Assembly: GCA_029204225.1 (NCBI GenBank)
Contig: CM055103.1
Coordinates: 23,430,663 to 23,494,662 of the forward strand
From: Diphasiastrum complanatum
Lineage: Eukaryota > Streptophyta > Lycopodiopsida > Lycopodiales > Lycopodiaceae
Direction: 5' to 3'
DNA length: 64,000 nt
A program made the translations under genes and the position numbers. The stretch's first letter is position 1. Each line of letters begins with the position of its first letter. The notes under the pieces were generated by a model. It saw only the letters and a program-made list of their open reading frames with translations, did not search any database and was not told where the DNA came from. Positions 45,009 to 56,110 of this stretch are shown here, one piece after another.

Positions 45009-46083
45009 CATATTGTGGCTCGAACCTACCGATGGCTGTAAAATAGCAGCTGGTAGGAATGGAAAAAGCTCTGGATCTGTAAGAAATGAGGAATCTCGAG
45101 GAGCATCATCCTCAATAGCAGCACGTAATAAACTGACATGAAAGATATCACAAGCCCGAGTAGCAGCAGGTAACTCAAGACGATATGTAACTGGACTGAG
45201 GCGCTCAAGAATCTGAAAAGGCCCATAATAGCACGGCGCAAGCTTCTCAGTAGAAGCAAGACCCTGTACAAAACGATGGCGAGCAAAGCGTAATCGGAAA
45301 AAAACAGTATCTCCCTCTGCAAACTCAACATGGCGCCGATGACGATCAACAATGGTCCTGTACCGCTGCTGAATATGCTGTAAATGAGTAGCAGCTCTAG
45401 TAATAATCTCCCGAGCACTCGAAAGATAAGATGAAGTAGTAACAGGTGCATCATCTGGAGGAGCAGGTATACCGGGTAGAACTGGTGAGTATCCATGAGC
45501 AAGCAGGAACGGAGAAACACCTGTGCTGGAACTAACAGAACTGTTATAACTATACTCAGCCAAACATAAATGCTGATCCCAATCACGACCAGAAGGAGAA
45601 ACATAATGTCGCAAATATCCCGGTTAATAACCTCAGACTGACCATCCGCAGAAGAATGATAAGCAGTGCCCATAAGTATCCTAACATCCAAGATACGCAT
45701 AAGCTCTGTCCAAAAACCTGATGTAAACTTGGTATCCCGATCAGTAAGTATAGATCGTGGGAGACCATGTAAGCGGAAAATCTCAGAAATAAATATACGA
45801 CCACACTGCTCTACTGTAATAGTACGTCTGATTGGTATGAAATGAGCTTGTTTAGAAAACCTATCAACTACCACCAAACAAGAGTCATGACCACGCTGAG
45901 TACGGGGAAGACCTAAAATGAAGTCCATAGATATATCAGTCCACTGGCGGGAAGGAATAGGCCAACTTTGAAGGAGACCGCCAGGTTTTTCACGGGAATA
46001 CTTGTTACGAAGGCAAAAATCACAAGTATGAATAATAGGGTGGGAAAGCTCACGCTTCATGGAAGGCCAATAAAAATGTTCTT
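45009..46083 (-). pseudogene. Element 2 family B integrase
   Basis: Zinc-binding HSSPVGGHFG and CDFCLRNK; catalytic Asp in SMDFILGLPRTQ; second Asp in LTDRDTKFTSGFW; Glu in DGQSEVINR. All three catalytic residues are present. A frameshift near 45615 moves the C-terminal part (HYVSPSGRDWDQHLCLAEYS, EFAEGDTVFFRLRFARHRF, IFHVSLLRAA) to another frame, which then runs into family A sequence. Confidence 0.87.
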
Positions 46084-46800
46084 TCAAATGGAACAAGGAC
46101 TTCTGAAAACCAAAATGGCCACCAACAGGAGAGGAATGGGCATCAAGAAGGAGCTGTGGACGTATGTCGAGAGTGCTGGGAATACATAACGAACCATAGT
46201 GAAACAAACGATGATTAACAATGGAATAAACCTGGTGAGGGTGAGAGGAAGGACGAGAGGCAGACAACATAACATCACGAAAGTCTGGACATGTGGCATA
46301 AGCCTGAGGAAGATCATCATACCAAGAGTGGGGAGACGTAACAAGACTATAAGAGCAGGTAAACGAGACAAAGCATCAGCAGCAGCGTTACTTTTACCAG
46401 GCTTATAATGAATATCAAAATGAAAGGACTGTAAAAACTGAAGCCAACGGTACTGACGATCACTAAGATCCTTTTGTGTATACAAATAACGAAGTGACTG
46501 GTGATCAGTAAAAACATCAAACAGAACACGATACAGATAATGACGCCACTTCTTTAAAGCAAAAATGATAGCAAGCAACTCTTTTTCAGGAGTGGAATAG
46601 CGCTGCTCATACGAACGAAGACGACGGGATTCATATGCAATAACACACTGACGTGTTCTTATTCTTGCTCTTACTCAATTTAAGAGCATATAAATGATGG
46701 TACAATATCTTGCTTTCTAGACGTAACAAAGCACCTAATCCTGTGGAACTAGCATCAGTCTCAACAGCAAAACGCTGGGAAAAATCTGGAAGACATAAAA
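46084..46800 (-). pseudogene. Element 2 RNase H
   Basis: FAVETDASSTGLGALL (catalytic Asp) ends the upstream open frame. After a frame break, KELLAIIFALKKWRHYLYRV (catalytic Glu), FTDHQSLRYLYTQKDLSDRQ (catalytic Asp) and NAAADALSRLPA follow. Motifs are intact; the break lies near 46680. Confidence 0.83.
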
Positions 46801-47926
46801 CAGGGGCAGTGGAAAGCTTAACCTTCAAAGTATCAAAAGCTGACTGACATGCGGGAGTCCAAGCAAACGAAGTTTCCTTTTTCAACAGAGCATGCAAAGG
46901 AGATGCAAGAGTGGCAAAATGAGCAACTGGTTTACGAAGATAGATAGCAAGACCAAGAAACATACGAACATCATGAACATCAGCAGGCACAGGCCATGAA
47001 AGAATAGAACGGACCTTACGAGGGTCGAGACGAACAGTACCATTAGTAACAAAGAAGCCCAAAAACTCGATTTGTACAACAGCAAAAGAACATTTAGAAC
47101 GTTTAGCATACAGATGATGAGTAACTAACAAAACAAAAACAAAACGAACGTGCTGAACATGAAGAGAGAGAGTGGTGCTATAAATGAGGATATCGTCAAA
47201 ATAAACAATGACACACTTTCCAAGCAGAGGACGAAAGATGTTATTCATGACATTCTGAAAAGTGGGCGGGCCATTGGTAACACCAAAAGGAAGGACACGA
47301 AACTCATACAGACCAAAGTGGGTACGGAAAGCTATCTTGTGCTCATCAGGAGGATGCATACGAATCTGGTGATAACCGGAACGGAGTTCAAGTTTAGAAA
47401 AGATCTTGGCTTGGCCTAACTGGTCAAACAGGTCATCCATATGAGGGATAGGGTACTGATTACGGATAGTAAGTTTATTTAAAGCACGATAATCTATACA
47501 TAGACGTTTAGTACCATCCTTCTTATCAGCAAGTAAAACAGGAGCACCAAAAGGACTGTGGCTAGGAACAATAAGGCCTTGACGTAATAAATCAGACACC
47601 TGACGCTGGACTTCCACGCGCTCAACAATAGACATACGAAAAGGAGGACGAGAAGGAGGTGATGCAGAGGAAACAAGGTCTATATGGTGGTTGACATCTC
47701 GTAAAGGTGGTAACTGAATCGGCTCTCTAAAAACATGCTCAAATTCACAAAACAGTTCAGAAAATACCTGTGGCAAAGGTGGTGCATCCGCAATAGGCTG
47801 AACTGGCTGAACTAAAAGAATAGCCGCACAGTGGGCCTTCGGGAGGCTCCGTATGAACTTCTTCCCGGAAATAAGCTGATAGTCCTGCCGAGAATCAATA
47901 CCGGAAAATATATGCTGAGTACTCAT
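46801..47926 (-). CDS. Element 2 reverse transcriptase
   Basis: Long open frame (whole frame 46631-47926). It begins MSTQHIFSGIDSRQDYQLIS, then the pre-RT region (LPPLRDVNHHIDLVSSASPP) and RT: LIVPSHSPFGAPVLLADKKD, KRLCIDYRALNKLTIRNQYP, LELRSGYHQIRM, FRVLPFGVTNGPPTFQNVMN, and the catalytic VIVYFDDILIYS (about 47185-47215). FSKLE replaces the usual FSKID, so the catalytic Asp of motif A reads Glu. Otherwise the best-kept RT in the window. Confidence 0.88.
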
Positions 47927-48324
47927 GAGAGAATGTCAATGTCTGCTGCTGGAGGTCTACTGTAACCGCACCAAGGGATGCAAACCAATCAACACCGAGG
48001 ATAAGATCGTACCGTGTAAGTGGAATAATATGAAAATCTGCCTGACCAAGGAAGTCTCCAATCCGATATGAAAGCTGCTGATACATCTGCGTGCTAGGAA
48101 AAGAGTGTGCGCTGGCAACCTCAACATGCAGGGGATGAGGTGTAGTGACTGGCATAGCACGAATGCGTGTAGTAATATGACTGCTGAGAAACGAGTGAGT
48201 GCTACCCGTGTCAACAAGGGCAATAAACTCACGACCAGTGATACGTACGCGAAGACGGATATGGCGTGGACCCGGCTTACCGGCCCAAGTAGCATAAGCA
48301 AGCTGAGCATGGCATACAGCTAGA
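47927..48324 (-). pseudogene. Element 2 protease
   Basis: Within the open frame 47895-48941, the useful part reads GREFIALVDTGSTHSFLSSH (D-T-G active site), SYRIGDFLGQADFHIIPL and YDLILGVDWFASLGAV. The D-T-G is intact. It lies in a different frame from gag. Confidence 0.83.
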
Positions 48325-49378
48325 TCAGGGCTCAGTGGGTGTGGCAAACTGATCAACAGGTGGGTCATCATCAAGAATATGAAGGCATATGGCAGAATCA
48401 GGACTATCATCAGGTGTGTCAGCATCATGGAAATAGACGGCAGTAGCAGTGGCAGGCTGTCGGCAATCACGGGCGATATGATCAGGACTCTTACAGTTGA
48501 AACATAAGCGCTTCTCACGGATCTCAGACATCTCAGGCTGTGAGTAGCGACAAACAAAAACAGGACGAGGAGAAAAAGGAGGACGTGGTGCAAAAGGAAG
48601 AGTGGACGAAGGTGAACTGACAGATGTGGGACTAGCAGAGGATGGAGAGGAAAAAATAGGACGTGTGAAAGGACGCGAAGGACGAGAAACAGAGGAAGAG
48701 ATGGGAGAGTACTTGTGCTGCAGTACGGTAGCAAGGGAGATGGCGTGAGAAAGAGTGAGTGGAAAAAAAGAAGAAACATCATACCTGAGTGCGCCTCGTA
48801 GACCAGCAACGTAGCGAGAGATGAGCTCCAATGTAGAAATATCTGGGAATAGATAGGAAAGCTCTGTAAACCGTGTCGTATAAGCAGCCAAGTCACCAGT
48901 GTGAGATAAACTGAAAGATGTCGCGCTGTCGAATAAGCCACTGAGGATCAATCATCGCTAGGTGGAGTGTTGTCATAAACTCTGTCCAACTAGCAAGGCC
49001 AGGGTGTGAAGCCGTCTGGCGAAACATGCGCCACCAAGTAGCAGCACGGCCCTCCAAATGTAAAGCAGCCAAATGTATCCGCTGAATGTCAGTCTTAGGA
49101 AACATAAGGAAGTAGGTCTCAAGCTTAGAATACCAATTCTCGAGTTCATTCCCATCGGATGACCCAGAATACACAGTAAGCTGAACCTTATCCTTAAAGT
49201 CTCGTTGCAAAGGACCAGAAGATGAAGGAGTCTCGGGTGGTGGAAATGTACGTTGTGGGGGAACAGGTGGAGATAGTGGAGAAACACTGGACTGTAATGA
49301 TAGTGTAGCAATCTGGGCAGAAAGAGCAGTGAACGTCTCTCGTAACTCCTGGCGTAAATCAGTGCGTACATCACTCAT
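48325..49378 (-). pseudogene. Element 2 gag
   Basis: Two overlapping open segments. 49378-48893 starts MSDVRTDLRQELRETFTALS, then Pro-rich sequence and the gag core (VYSGSSDGNELENWYSKLET, HLEGRAATWWRMFRQTASHP, MIDPQWLIRQRDIF). 48951-48325 continues (YTTRFTELSYLFPDISTLEL, ISRYVAGLRGALRYDV) and ends with the knuckle CFNCKSPDHIARDC. A frameshift near 48940 joins them, so this gag is broken once. Confidence 0.85.
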
Positions 49379-50220
49379 GGCTTCCCTAAGATGATCTCAG
49401 AATTCATGCCGTACTTTGTCAAGGTAAGTGGAAGACGGTATGCGAGGCTCAGAAGATGTAGGGGAAGTATCCATGGTCAAGGAATGCAGGAAGTGAAGAG
49501 AGTGTAAGAAATGCTTAATATCGGAGGGAGCGGACTTTTGTCGTCACCCCAAATACGCTTTAGGTACACAAACGACACTAAGAGCAAGAAAGGAAATGAC
49601 AAATGTCAAGAAAAGGTGTAGAAAGCAAGGAAAAACCAGCAAAGATACCTCTCGATAGAGCTCCAAGCGTGTGCGAAGAGCTGGCTGGAAAATGTGACCA
49701 CAAGGAGAATGAAAGTGGTCGCTGGACAGCCTCCAATCAATGCTGAAAATATGGCTGGAAATCTGTGGAAAACGTGATGAAATAGGGCGATGGACAGCCT
49801 CCAATCAAAACTGAAATATGGCTGAAACTCTGTTGGAACAATGGCTGCAAAATGTGATGAAGTAGGGCGCTGGACAGCCTCCAATCAATGCTGAAAAGAT
49901 GGCTGGGAATCCTTTCCCTGAATCAAATGGAGGATTCAAAAAAAGAGAGGGAAAAGGATTTGGAACTTCGGCGCCGGAAATAATCTGCCCAGAAAAAAAA
50001 AAAAAATTTCCGGCCGCCAAATTTAGCTGAAGTACTTCCGCTAACTATCTGCTAAAGCTCCGCCAAGGAAAATGCTCTGATGGGAGTTGGTCCTCCTCCA
50101 AACTGTGCTGAATGTTGCTGAAGCAAAGAGACGAAAGCCCTCAGCAAAGAGAGAAAAATCAGCAAGGAAAATGGGCACCCAATCAGAAAATCAGATCTGA
50201 AATTCAGCAATCAGGAAAGT
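49379..50220 (-). mobile_element. Element 2 leader with three minisatellite units
   Basis: Leader between PBS and gag. Three main copies of the GGCTGTCCAGCGCCCTA unit (minus sense) lie at about 49720-49890, versus about nine in the plus-strand copy at 43.5-44.1 kb. Confidence 0.78.
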
Positions 50221-50232
50221 GCTCTGATACCA
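50221..50232 (-). other. Primer binding site of element 2
   Basis: The minus strand reads TGGTATCAGAGC, preceded by the LTR end CATAAC with one base between. Confidence 0.92.
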
Positions 50233-50233
50233 A

Positions 50234-50594
50234 GTTATGATCAAAATCTCAGGTGTTGAATCAATGAAGCATAAAAGACAGCAATAGACTAAAGCCCTAC
50301 AAGAAATAGACAAGACAATAGGTTCTCCCACGAAGAGCCCAAGCAATACCAATCAATAATCTCAAAAATGAGTGTACAAATGTCCCTATAAATACCTTAC
50401 CAATGAACCCTAAAATAGTAATTCAAAAGTAAAGGGAGGGAAAATAGTGCGCCCTCCTACGGGCCCCCCCTCCACATATAACCATATAATAAGGGCCCAA
50501 GGCCAGTCAATGTCATAAACCAACAGTAAATGTATAGAGGCCTATGGAATATATGCAGAGTAGCCCAGTAGGCCTGTATCATGTAGTCCATAAC
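50234..50594 (-). repeat. Family B 5' LTR of element 2
   Basis: 361 bp, GTTATGGACTAC...GATCATAAC on the minus strand, an inverted terminal hexamer GTTATG/CATAAC. LINE L11 begins immediately to the right. Confidence 0.87.
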
Positions 50595-50686
50595 TAGTCC
50601 AGCTGGAGAGATTCTGCTTCCGTAAGTCTATTCGAGATGCTCCGAGTAAGTGCAGACTGTTTGACACCATCGTCACCCCCTCAGCC

Positions 50687-51742
50687 TTGTATGCCGCAGA
50701 GATATGGTGCACAGGATTATCATCTTCACACTGGTCCAGCATTTCACGCTTACAAACCACCATGTTGGCTCGCATGATCCGAGCGAAGCCCTCGGTTCCC
50801 CATGAGATCATCCTTGCGGAGTTTGCCACCCCCCCTATTCAGATTGAGGCTGCCTTCCAGCTTATCACGTACATCCAGCGAGCTCAGGCACTTCCTGATA
50901 CCGAGCAGAGATATACGCGGATTGCACTCAGGTCCTCTCATCACCTTCAAACTCAGGGATACCGGCTATCATGGTTCTCTCAGGCATCACACTTCCTCAT
51001 GGAAGCATTTGGTATCACTGATCTCCCTTTGGGTACACACCAGTACATTAGACGTCTTTTATACAGAGCATATCTTGATCGTACCTGGCGTCAGGGGGTT
51101 AAGCCTAACTACTACCGGACTCACTTTCTAGTGCAGGATGCCACTGGTCTTCCAGTTTTACCTCGCTATTTGTCTTATGGACTATCACACGGTCTCCGTT
51201 TCACTTTGGGACAGTTCAGAGTCTCCTCACATCAGTTGGCTACTGAGACAGGCAGATTCCAGGGTACACCACGAGAGGAGAGACTATGCCTGCTGTGTCC
51301 CCTACATGAGATAGAGTCCGAGGAGCATTTCATCTTCAGATGCCCCATATATTGTGAGATTAGAGGGAGATATCATTGTTTATTCCGTGACATGCCTACT
51401 ACACTTAGAGCACTAATGGGATATGAGGACTCTCGCTGTGTTGCACTTATGCTACGAGAGATGGTCTTGCTGCGCCAGGATATGTACCAGACAGCTCACC
51501 AGCCACATCCTAGCTCTCAGATTACGTCTTTCTTCACCAGGAGACGGACTCGGCCCGACGACGATGACCACAACATACCACCTCACCGATGTCAGAGACA
51601 GTGTATCACTCATAGTCATGCAGCAGTTCACACTTCTCGCCTTGTTACAAGAGTACACAATTTTCACCCTCCAAGACGATGTCAGCGACGGCCTCCTGAT
51701 ACAGCTCGTATTACATCTTTTTTCAGCAGCAGCAGTATCTGA
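50687..51742 (+). pseudogene. LINE L11 ORF2 C-terminal open frame
   Basis: 351 codons without a stop. It reads YAAEIWCTGLSSSHW, EIILAEFATPPIQIEAAFQL, YRLSWFSQASHFLMEAFGI, GTHQYIRRLLYRAYLDRTW, LSHGLRFTLGQFRVSSHQLA, then the zinc knuckle LCLLCPLHEIESEEHFIFRC (CX2C...HX4C) and a basic, Ser/Thr-rich tail. It lacks endonuclease and RT because of the 5' truncation, so it is a fragment despite its length. Confidence 0.88.
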
Positions 51743-51930
51743 CACTATCTGATACTACTCTACTCTACTCTACTATACTCATGACAGCTATTCTTGCTCC
51801 CACTTATGGATAGTTGGCAGTTTGTAGTTTACAGTTACATTACTCATTTTTCTGTTATGCATAGTTTTTTCTTGGAGACGTTTATATACGCTCCCATGGT
51901 TTTCACATACTTGACATGTACTCCTTTTTG

Positions 51931-51960
51931 GTCTTATATGCCTTTTGGCATGGAAAAGAC
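51931..51960 (+). promoter_or_regulatory. LINE 3' stem-loop (L11)
   Basis: Outer stem GTCTT/AAGAC and inner stem ATGCC/GGCAT with loop TTTT, followed by ATTAATAAAGC and the (CT)n tail. Probably the recognition structure for the LINE RT; function inferred. Confidence 0.78.
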
Positions 51961-51973
51961 ATTAATAAAGCTT

Positions 51974-51978
<5 letters not shown>

Positions 51979-52068
<90 letters not shown>
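51979..52068 (+). repeat. (CT)n tail of LINE L11
   Basis: About 90 bp of CT following the LINE 3' end; non-LINE sequence follows. Confidence 0.95.
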
Positions 52069-52072
<4 letters not shown>

Positions 52073-54059
52073 ATGAGGTACAGGCGTACACAAAGGCATA
52101 TGTTTTTCTACAGATTCTTATAAATGAAAACATTTCAACGTAAATCGATATGACAAATTCCATCAAGTCTTTTACATCATCTCTGTTACAATGGCTCTTC
52201 GCATTCCTCTAGAGGTCTTCGTTTCTATGATTGTAAAGCATTCAAAATCTATATAAGAACATCCACTCTTGCCATATATGTGGAGACATTTAACATCACA
52301 ATGCTTCTGCTTGAATGGTATACTTGAAGCTGGATAAAATATTGCCTGGTACTCACGGTCCCTTTGAATAACCTAGGAGCCCAAATAAAACTATTCAAAA
52401 TTGTAGTGATTCATGTGCTAAACAAGAATTGTATGTTTAAGTCGCAAACGATTGAAGAAAAGTGAAACTGATGCTTTTCTAAAGATGTAATATGAATGAA
52501 ACTAATGCTAAGAAAAGAATACTCTACTCAAACCTTGCAATGCTTTCATTCCAATGTTCAACAAATTGTTTTTCCCAATTTGCCCTGGGTGGTCAGGTAC
52601 ACGTATCACGTTCTCTAAGCACCTGAGAAAATTCCATGTTTTCTCATTAAAACAAGATAGTTATATGTTTTCACACCATCAAACTGATAACAAAGAGATA
52701 ATTAGATTGCTTATTGTGAGCCAAATGGGCTTTGGCCTTTTTTGGTTGGTTTATGAGGAAGCTTCCTATCTAACAAACTAAAAACACCTATGAAAAAGAT
52801 GTCAAAATGACAATAATTCATGTTCTTATATGAGAGCCACATCTCACCGCACGCAATCCAAGAGAACAGAAATCACACGACATTGGTCTGGACAACCGTT
52901 CAACACTGCTAAAATCGCTGAACTTGCAGCTGATCGCACTCGCCCATCCAAAGAAAACATCGACTGGAGGAGAGCAGGCAATACATATGTCGGATCTGTT
53001 TTCAAAATTTTGCTTAGATACAAGATATCAAGTCCTCTTATTAAGATCCTAGTACAACATAACTTTCAATGACACGAGGCGCTTCAAGGGCAACCATTGC
53101 CATTCATCTTATACTCTAAGCTTTCATCATAAACACCACAAAACCATCTATTTCAATCTGAAACAAAAGTACATTTTGTCATGCTACAGAGTTCACTTGC
53201 TCTCACACATTAAGGGCAATGCCCTTCAACTTGGAACAAATAAATGAATTCAATACTAAATGACGATAGCCACATTAACTAATACTATGACAATATGAAC
53301 AAGTCATCTTGCCATAATTGTCACGCTCTTTGATTACAATCTTAGGCCTTTATATAAATAACAAGTCAAAGGCTATAGTTGTGCTAGTTAATAGGTTCAA
53401 TAATCAAAGAAGAGATAAACTACAAAACGGTTACTTCCTCATGAAGATGGTTTATTATCATCTTTATAGCTGAAAACAATTCTCTTAAAGAGGTAGAATA
53501 GCACATTCAACATGAATTTCAAGCATGCTGAATGGCTAACACTAGCGTGAACAAAAGGTATGAGACATTGACAAAGATGACTTCAATCTAATTGAATGGA
53601 TCAAACATTGGCAAGAGCTAAACAATCCAATGAAGTCCCTACTTCCTCATAGATATACAATAAATAGGAAATCACAATACTTCAACTTGCTCACACTAAC
53701 CTAAACATCAAGAGAGTAGTTGGCGGGCAAAGTGCACAACCAAAGATAAAACATACTAGCACAAGCTAGATGGCTCCAACTTGGAGAAATATCTTAAACA
53801 AGAAGAGTTTGCACTAATATGGTAGAAAAAAATATTGATGCTAAGTCCAGAATAGTACCTAAATTTAATAAAAGAAAGTCATAAAATTCTCTACCTCTAG
53901 ACCGACATATAATTTTATCAAATATGGTATAGTTTACGCATGTAATGCATGCTTGATTGATTATGTTGGACTACATGATGCCTAGACAAATTTGAGACAG
54001 GTAAAATAGCAAGTCGATATTCTATTTAAAATGGATTATTGTTTTAAGATGGGAAGGTT
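52069..54059. other. Host intron, no gene seen
   Basis: AT-rich sequence with no recognised exon or TE domain. The small open frame 52830-53072 has no recognised motif. Confidence 0.45.
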
Positions 54060-54470
54060 TGTGTGCCAAAGAATGACTAGATAAGGCGCCAAGTGTCATG
54101 ACTTGCCAAGTGTCAGCACCACACATACACAAAATCAATGATTGGTATAAAAGTAGTTACGAGACCGTAACCTTGGTCAAACCTAAGGGAACCAATAGGT
54201 GCAGCAAACCACCGTAGGGAAAAGGACAGTATGAGTCAGTCACATGCATGCATACCTGGCAAAAGGTATGAGGACCGGCTTTGCCCCACAAGTCACATGC
54301 ATGCCAGTTGGGGGTCAAAGAGTTCAACAGCAGTTAACTGGCACCCCATGCAACGAAATTCACATGCATGCAACATGGACAAGAAGTGGTAGTTAGTAGG
54401 CTGCCGTCTACTCCATGCAAACTCACACTGGGCTAGAAGGGACATTCACTAGAAGAGAATGCGTTGGCTA
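54060..54470 (+). repeat. RY-motif-rich segment, possible LTR or promoter
   Basis: CATGCATG occurs at 54243, 54296 and 54363, with CCATGCA near 54412. A TATAAAAG-like GGTATAAAAGT lies near 54145. Texture is LTR-like, but no termini or PBS were fixed. Confidence 0.35.
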
Positions 54471-55569
54471 GGTGGAGCAGACTAACTTTGCCTCTCTTTG
54501 GTTTCTTGCATCTAACACTAGTACGCTTGGGCTCTACAAACTCAGAATCCTCATCGCAATCTGGCGTATGCTGGACTCTCCATCCTCAACAAAAGTTGTC
54601 GTATGCTTGGACGTAGATCTCATATTCAGCGCTTGGGATATTGAAGAGTTTCAACAACTAGCATCGGTAACTACTAGCACATGACATTTGCATACACGAA
54701 AGATCTCCACATTACTTCCTCCAGGGACATTTTTCAAACCAATGCGCCAAGATATATCATTTGCTTTACATTTACATGACACATAAAATATGCATGGGAT
54801 AACATCATCTACTTTTGTCTACTATTACTTCCTTTTTTCACGACACTATCCATGTGAAGACAGATCTAACAATAGTTCTGAGGATGAGGCAATCGTCCCT
54901 TCTAGGTTTCAACCCCAAGACAGTGCAAGCAAGCTAAGACGTCAACTCCTCCATGACGTCAACTCGCTAGTCGTCACCATTATGGAAGCCATTAGAGGAG
55001 ATTTGTTGCCTAGGAAGTCCATCATCTCCTAAAAATAGTTGCTTCAGAATCTAGGAAAGCCATCATTAGATAGGGGCCCCTATCATTGCCAAGTAGGTGG
55101 AACAATCATCATTGTTGCCTAGGGGGTGGCCTACCCCTACAACAAAGCCAACCTCCAACAATGCCTTGCCATTGTGTTACTGCATGTCCAACAATTCCCA
55201 CTAGCTCAATGAGTTGCCTACTAAGGTTGTACCAATGCTCTGCTAAGACTATAGTAATGTTTTGCAATAGTTGAAAATATTGCTACTCCAGTGATTTTGT
55301 ACCTACGTTGTTGTTTGGTAAGTGGAAGCATTATAAATTTAGTGATTTACAACATAACGAAATGAAGTATCATTGCCTACATGAGATGTACCAGAACCAC
55401 AATTCTTGGATCAAAAAGGATGGATAGCAGGACTCCAATGAATTAAAAAACACTCCAAGGAACTATGTTTCCAAGGTGGCCAAGCTCCAACAAGAACTAA
55501 TGGATTAAATGGAGTAAAATGTTTGGATGATGGCCAGCGAAAGAGACAAGGTCAAAGCTGAAATGATGG
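54471..55569. other. Unassigned, possibly decayed retroelement
   Basis: Several short open frames without recognisable domains. Proximity to the RT remnant at 55570-56110 suggests a decayed element; not demonstrated. Confidence 0.35.
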
Positions 55570-56110
55570 AGTTCATTGCAAACAATAAGGATACGAAAAG
55601 ATGAAATATTGAAGTTGCAAACCTAAAGCATGAGAAGAACTTACCATCCATGGGTACATCTCAAAGAGAATGAGACTTGGTGTCATTTCGTACACTGATG
55701 ATCTACGGTATGTCTTTTGTGACACCCGCTTGACAAAGGCACTAGTAGTTTCTGGGTCTTGAAAGCACTTGATTGTAGCCACTAAAACCATAAAAAAAAC
55801 TGTACGTCTCATGTTGGGCGACTCTCTCAAGCACAAATTCAGTAAATGGTAGGGGAAACTGATCCTCGTTGGTCACTACATTAAGTTTCTTGAAATCGAC
55901 ACAAATTCATAGTTTTTCACTCTTCTTGGGTACAACCATGATTGGCGACACCCAAGAAGTGTGTTCGATTTCATAAATGAACCTGCATCAAGTAGTCTCA
56001 TCAGCTCCTCTTGGATGAGCTTGGCGTAATGAAGGTTTGATCGGTAGGCGTCTTGTGTTTGCGGGATTGTGTGCACTGATACCTCAGGTGATATGCCCCC
56101 GCTCAAAATA
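55570..56110 (-). pseudogene. Gypsy RT remnant
   Basis: In changing frames the minus strand reads LHYAKLIQEELMRLLDAG, EHTSWVSPIMVVPKKSE, LRICVDFKKLNVVT and EDQFPLPFTEFVLERVAQHE. This matches the gypsy RT region where other elements read WVSPVQVVPKK and DHFPLPFIDQMLERL. Distinct from families A-D here. Confidence 0.75.

Larger units (their letters stand above)
44204..50594 (-). mobile_element. Gypsy element 2: family B body with family A 3' end
   Basis: Minus strand: B LTR (50594-50234), PBS, leader, gag, protease, RT, RNase H, integrase to about 45009. It then switches to family A integrase C-terminus, chromodomain, PPT and A LTR (44560-44204). The arrangement is the converse of element 1. 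No matching target duplication was seen at the two ends. Confidence 0.82.
50595..51978 (+). mobile_element. LINE copy L11 (C-terminal part, 3' UTR, stem-loop)
   Basis: It starts at SQLERFCFRKSIRDA-type sequence next to the LTR. It runs through the whole C-terminal domain, 3' UTR and stem-loop to a long (CT)n tail. The best-preserved 3' end in the window. Confidence 0.9.

Noticed and set aside
55086-55274. Small open frame rich in Cys and Pro
   Set aside because: No domain, no splice support, no homolog recognised; likely chance in decayed TE sequence.
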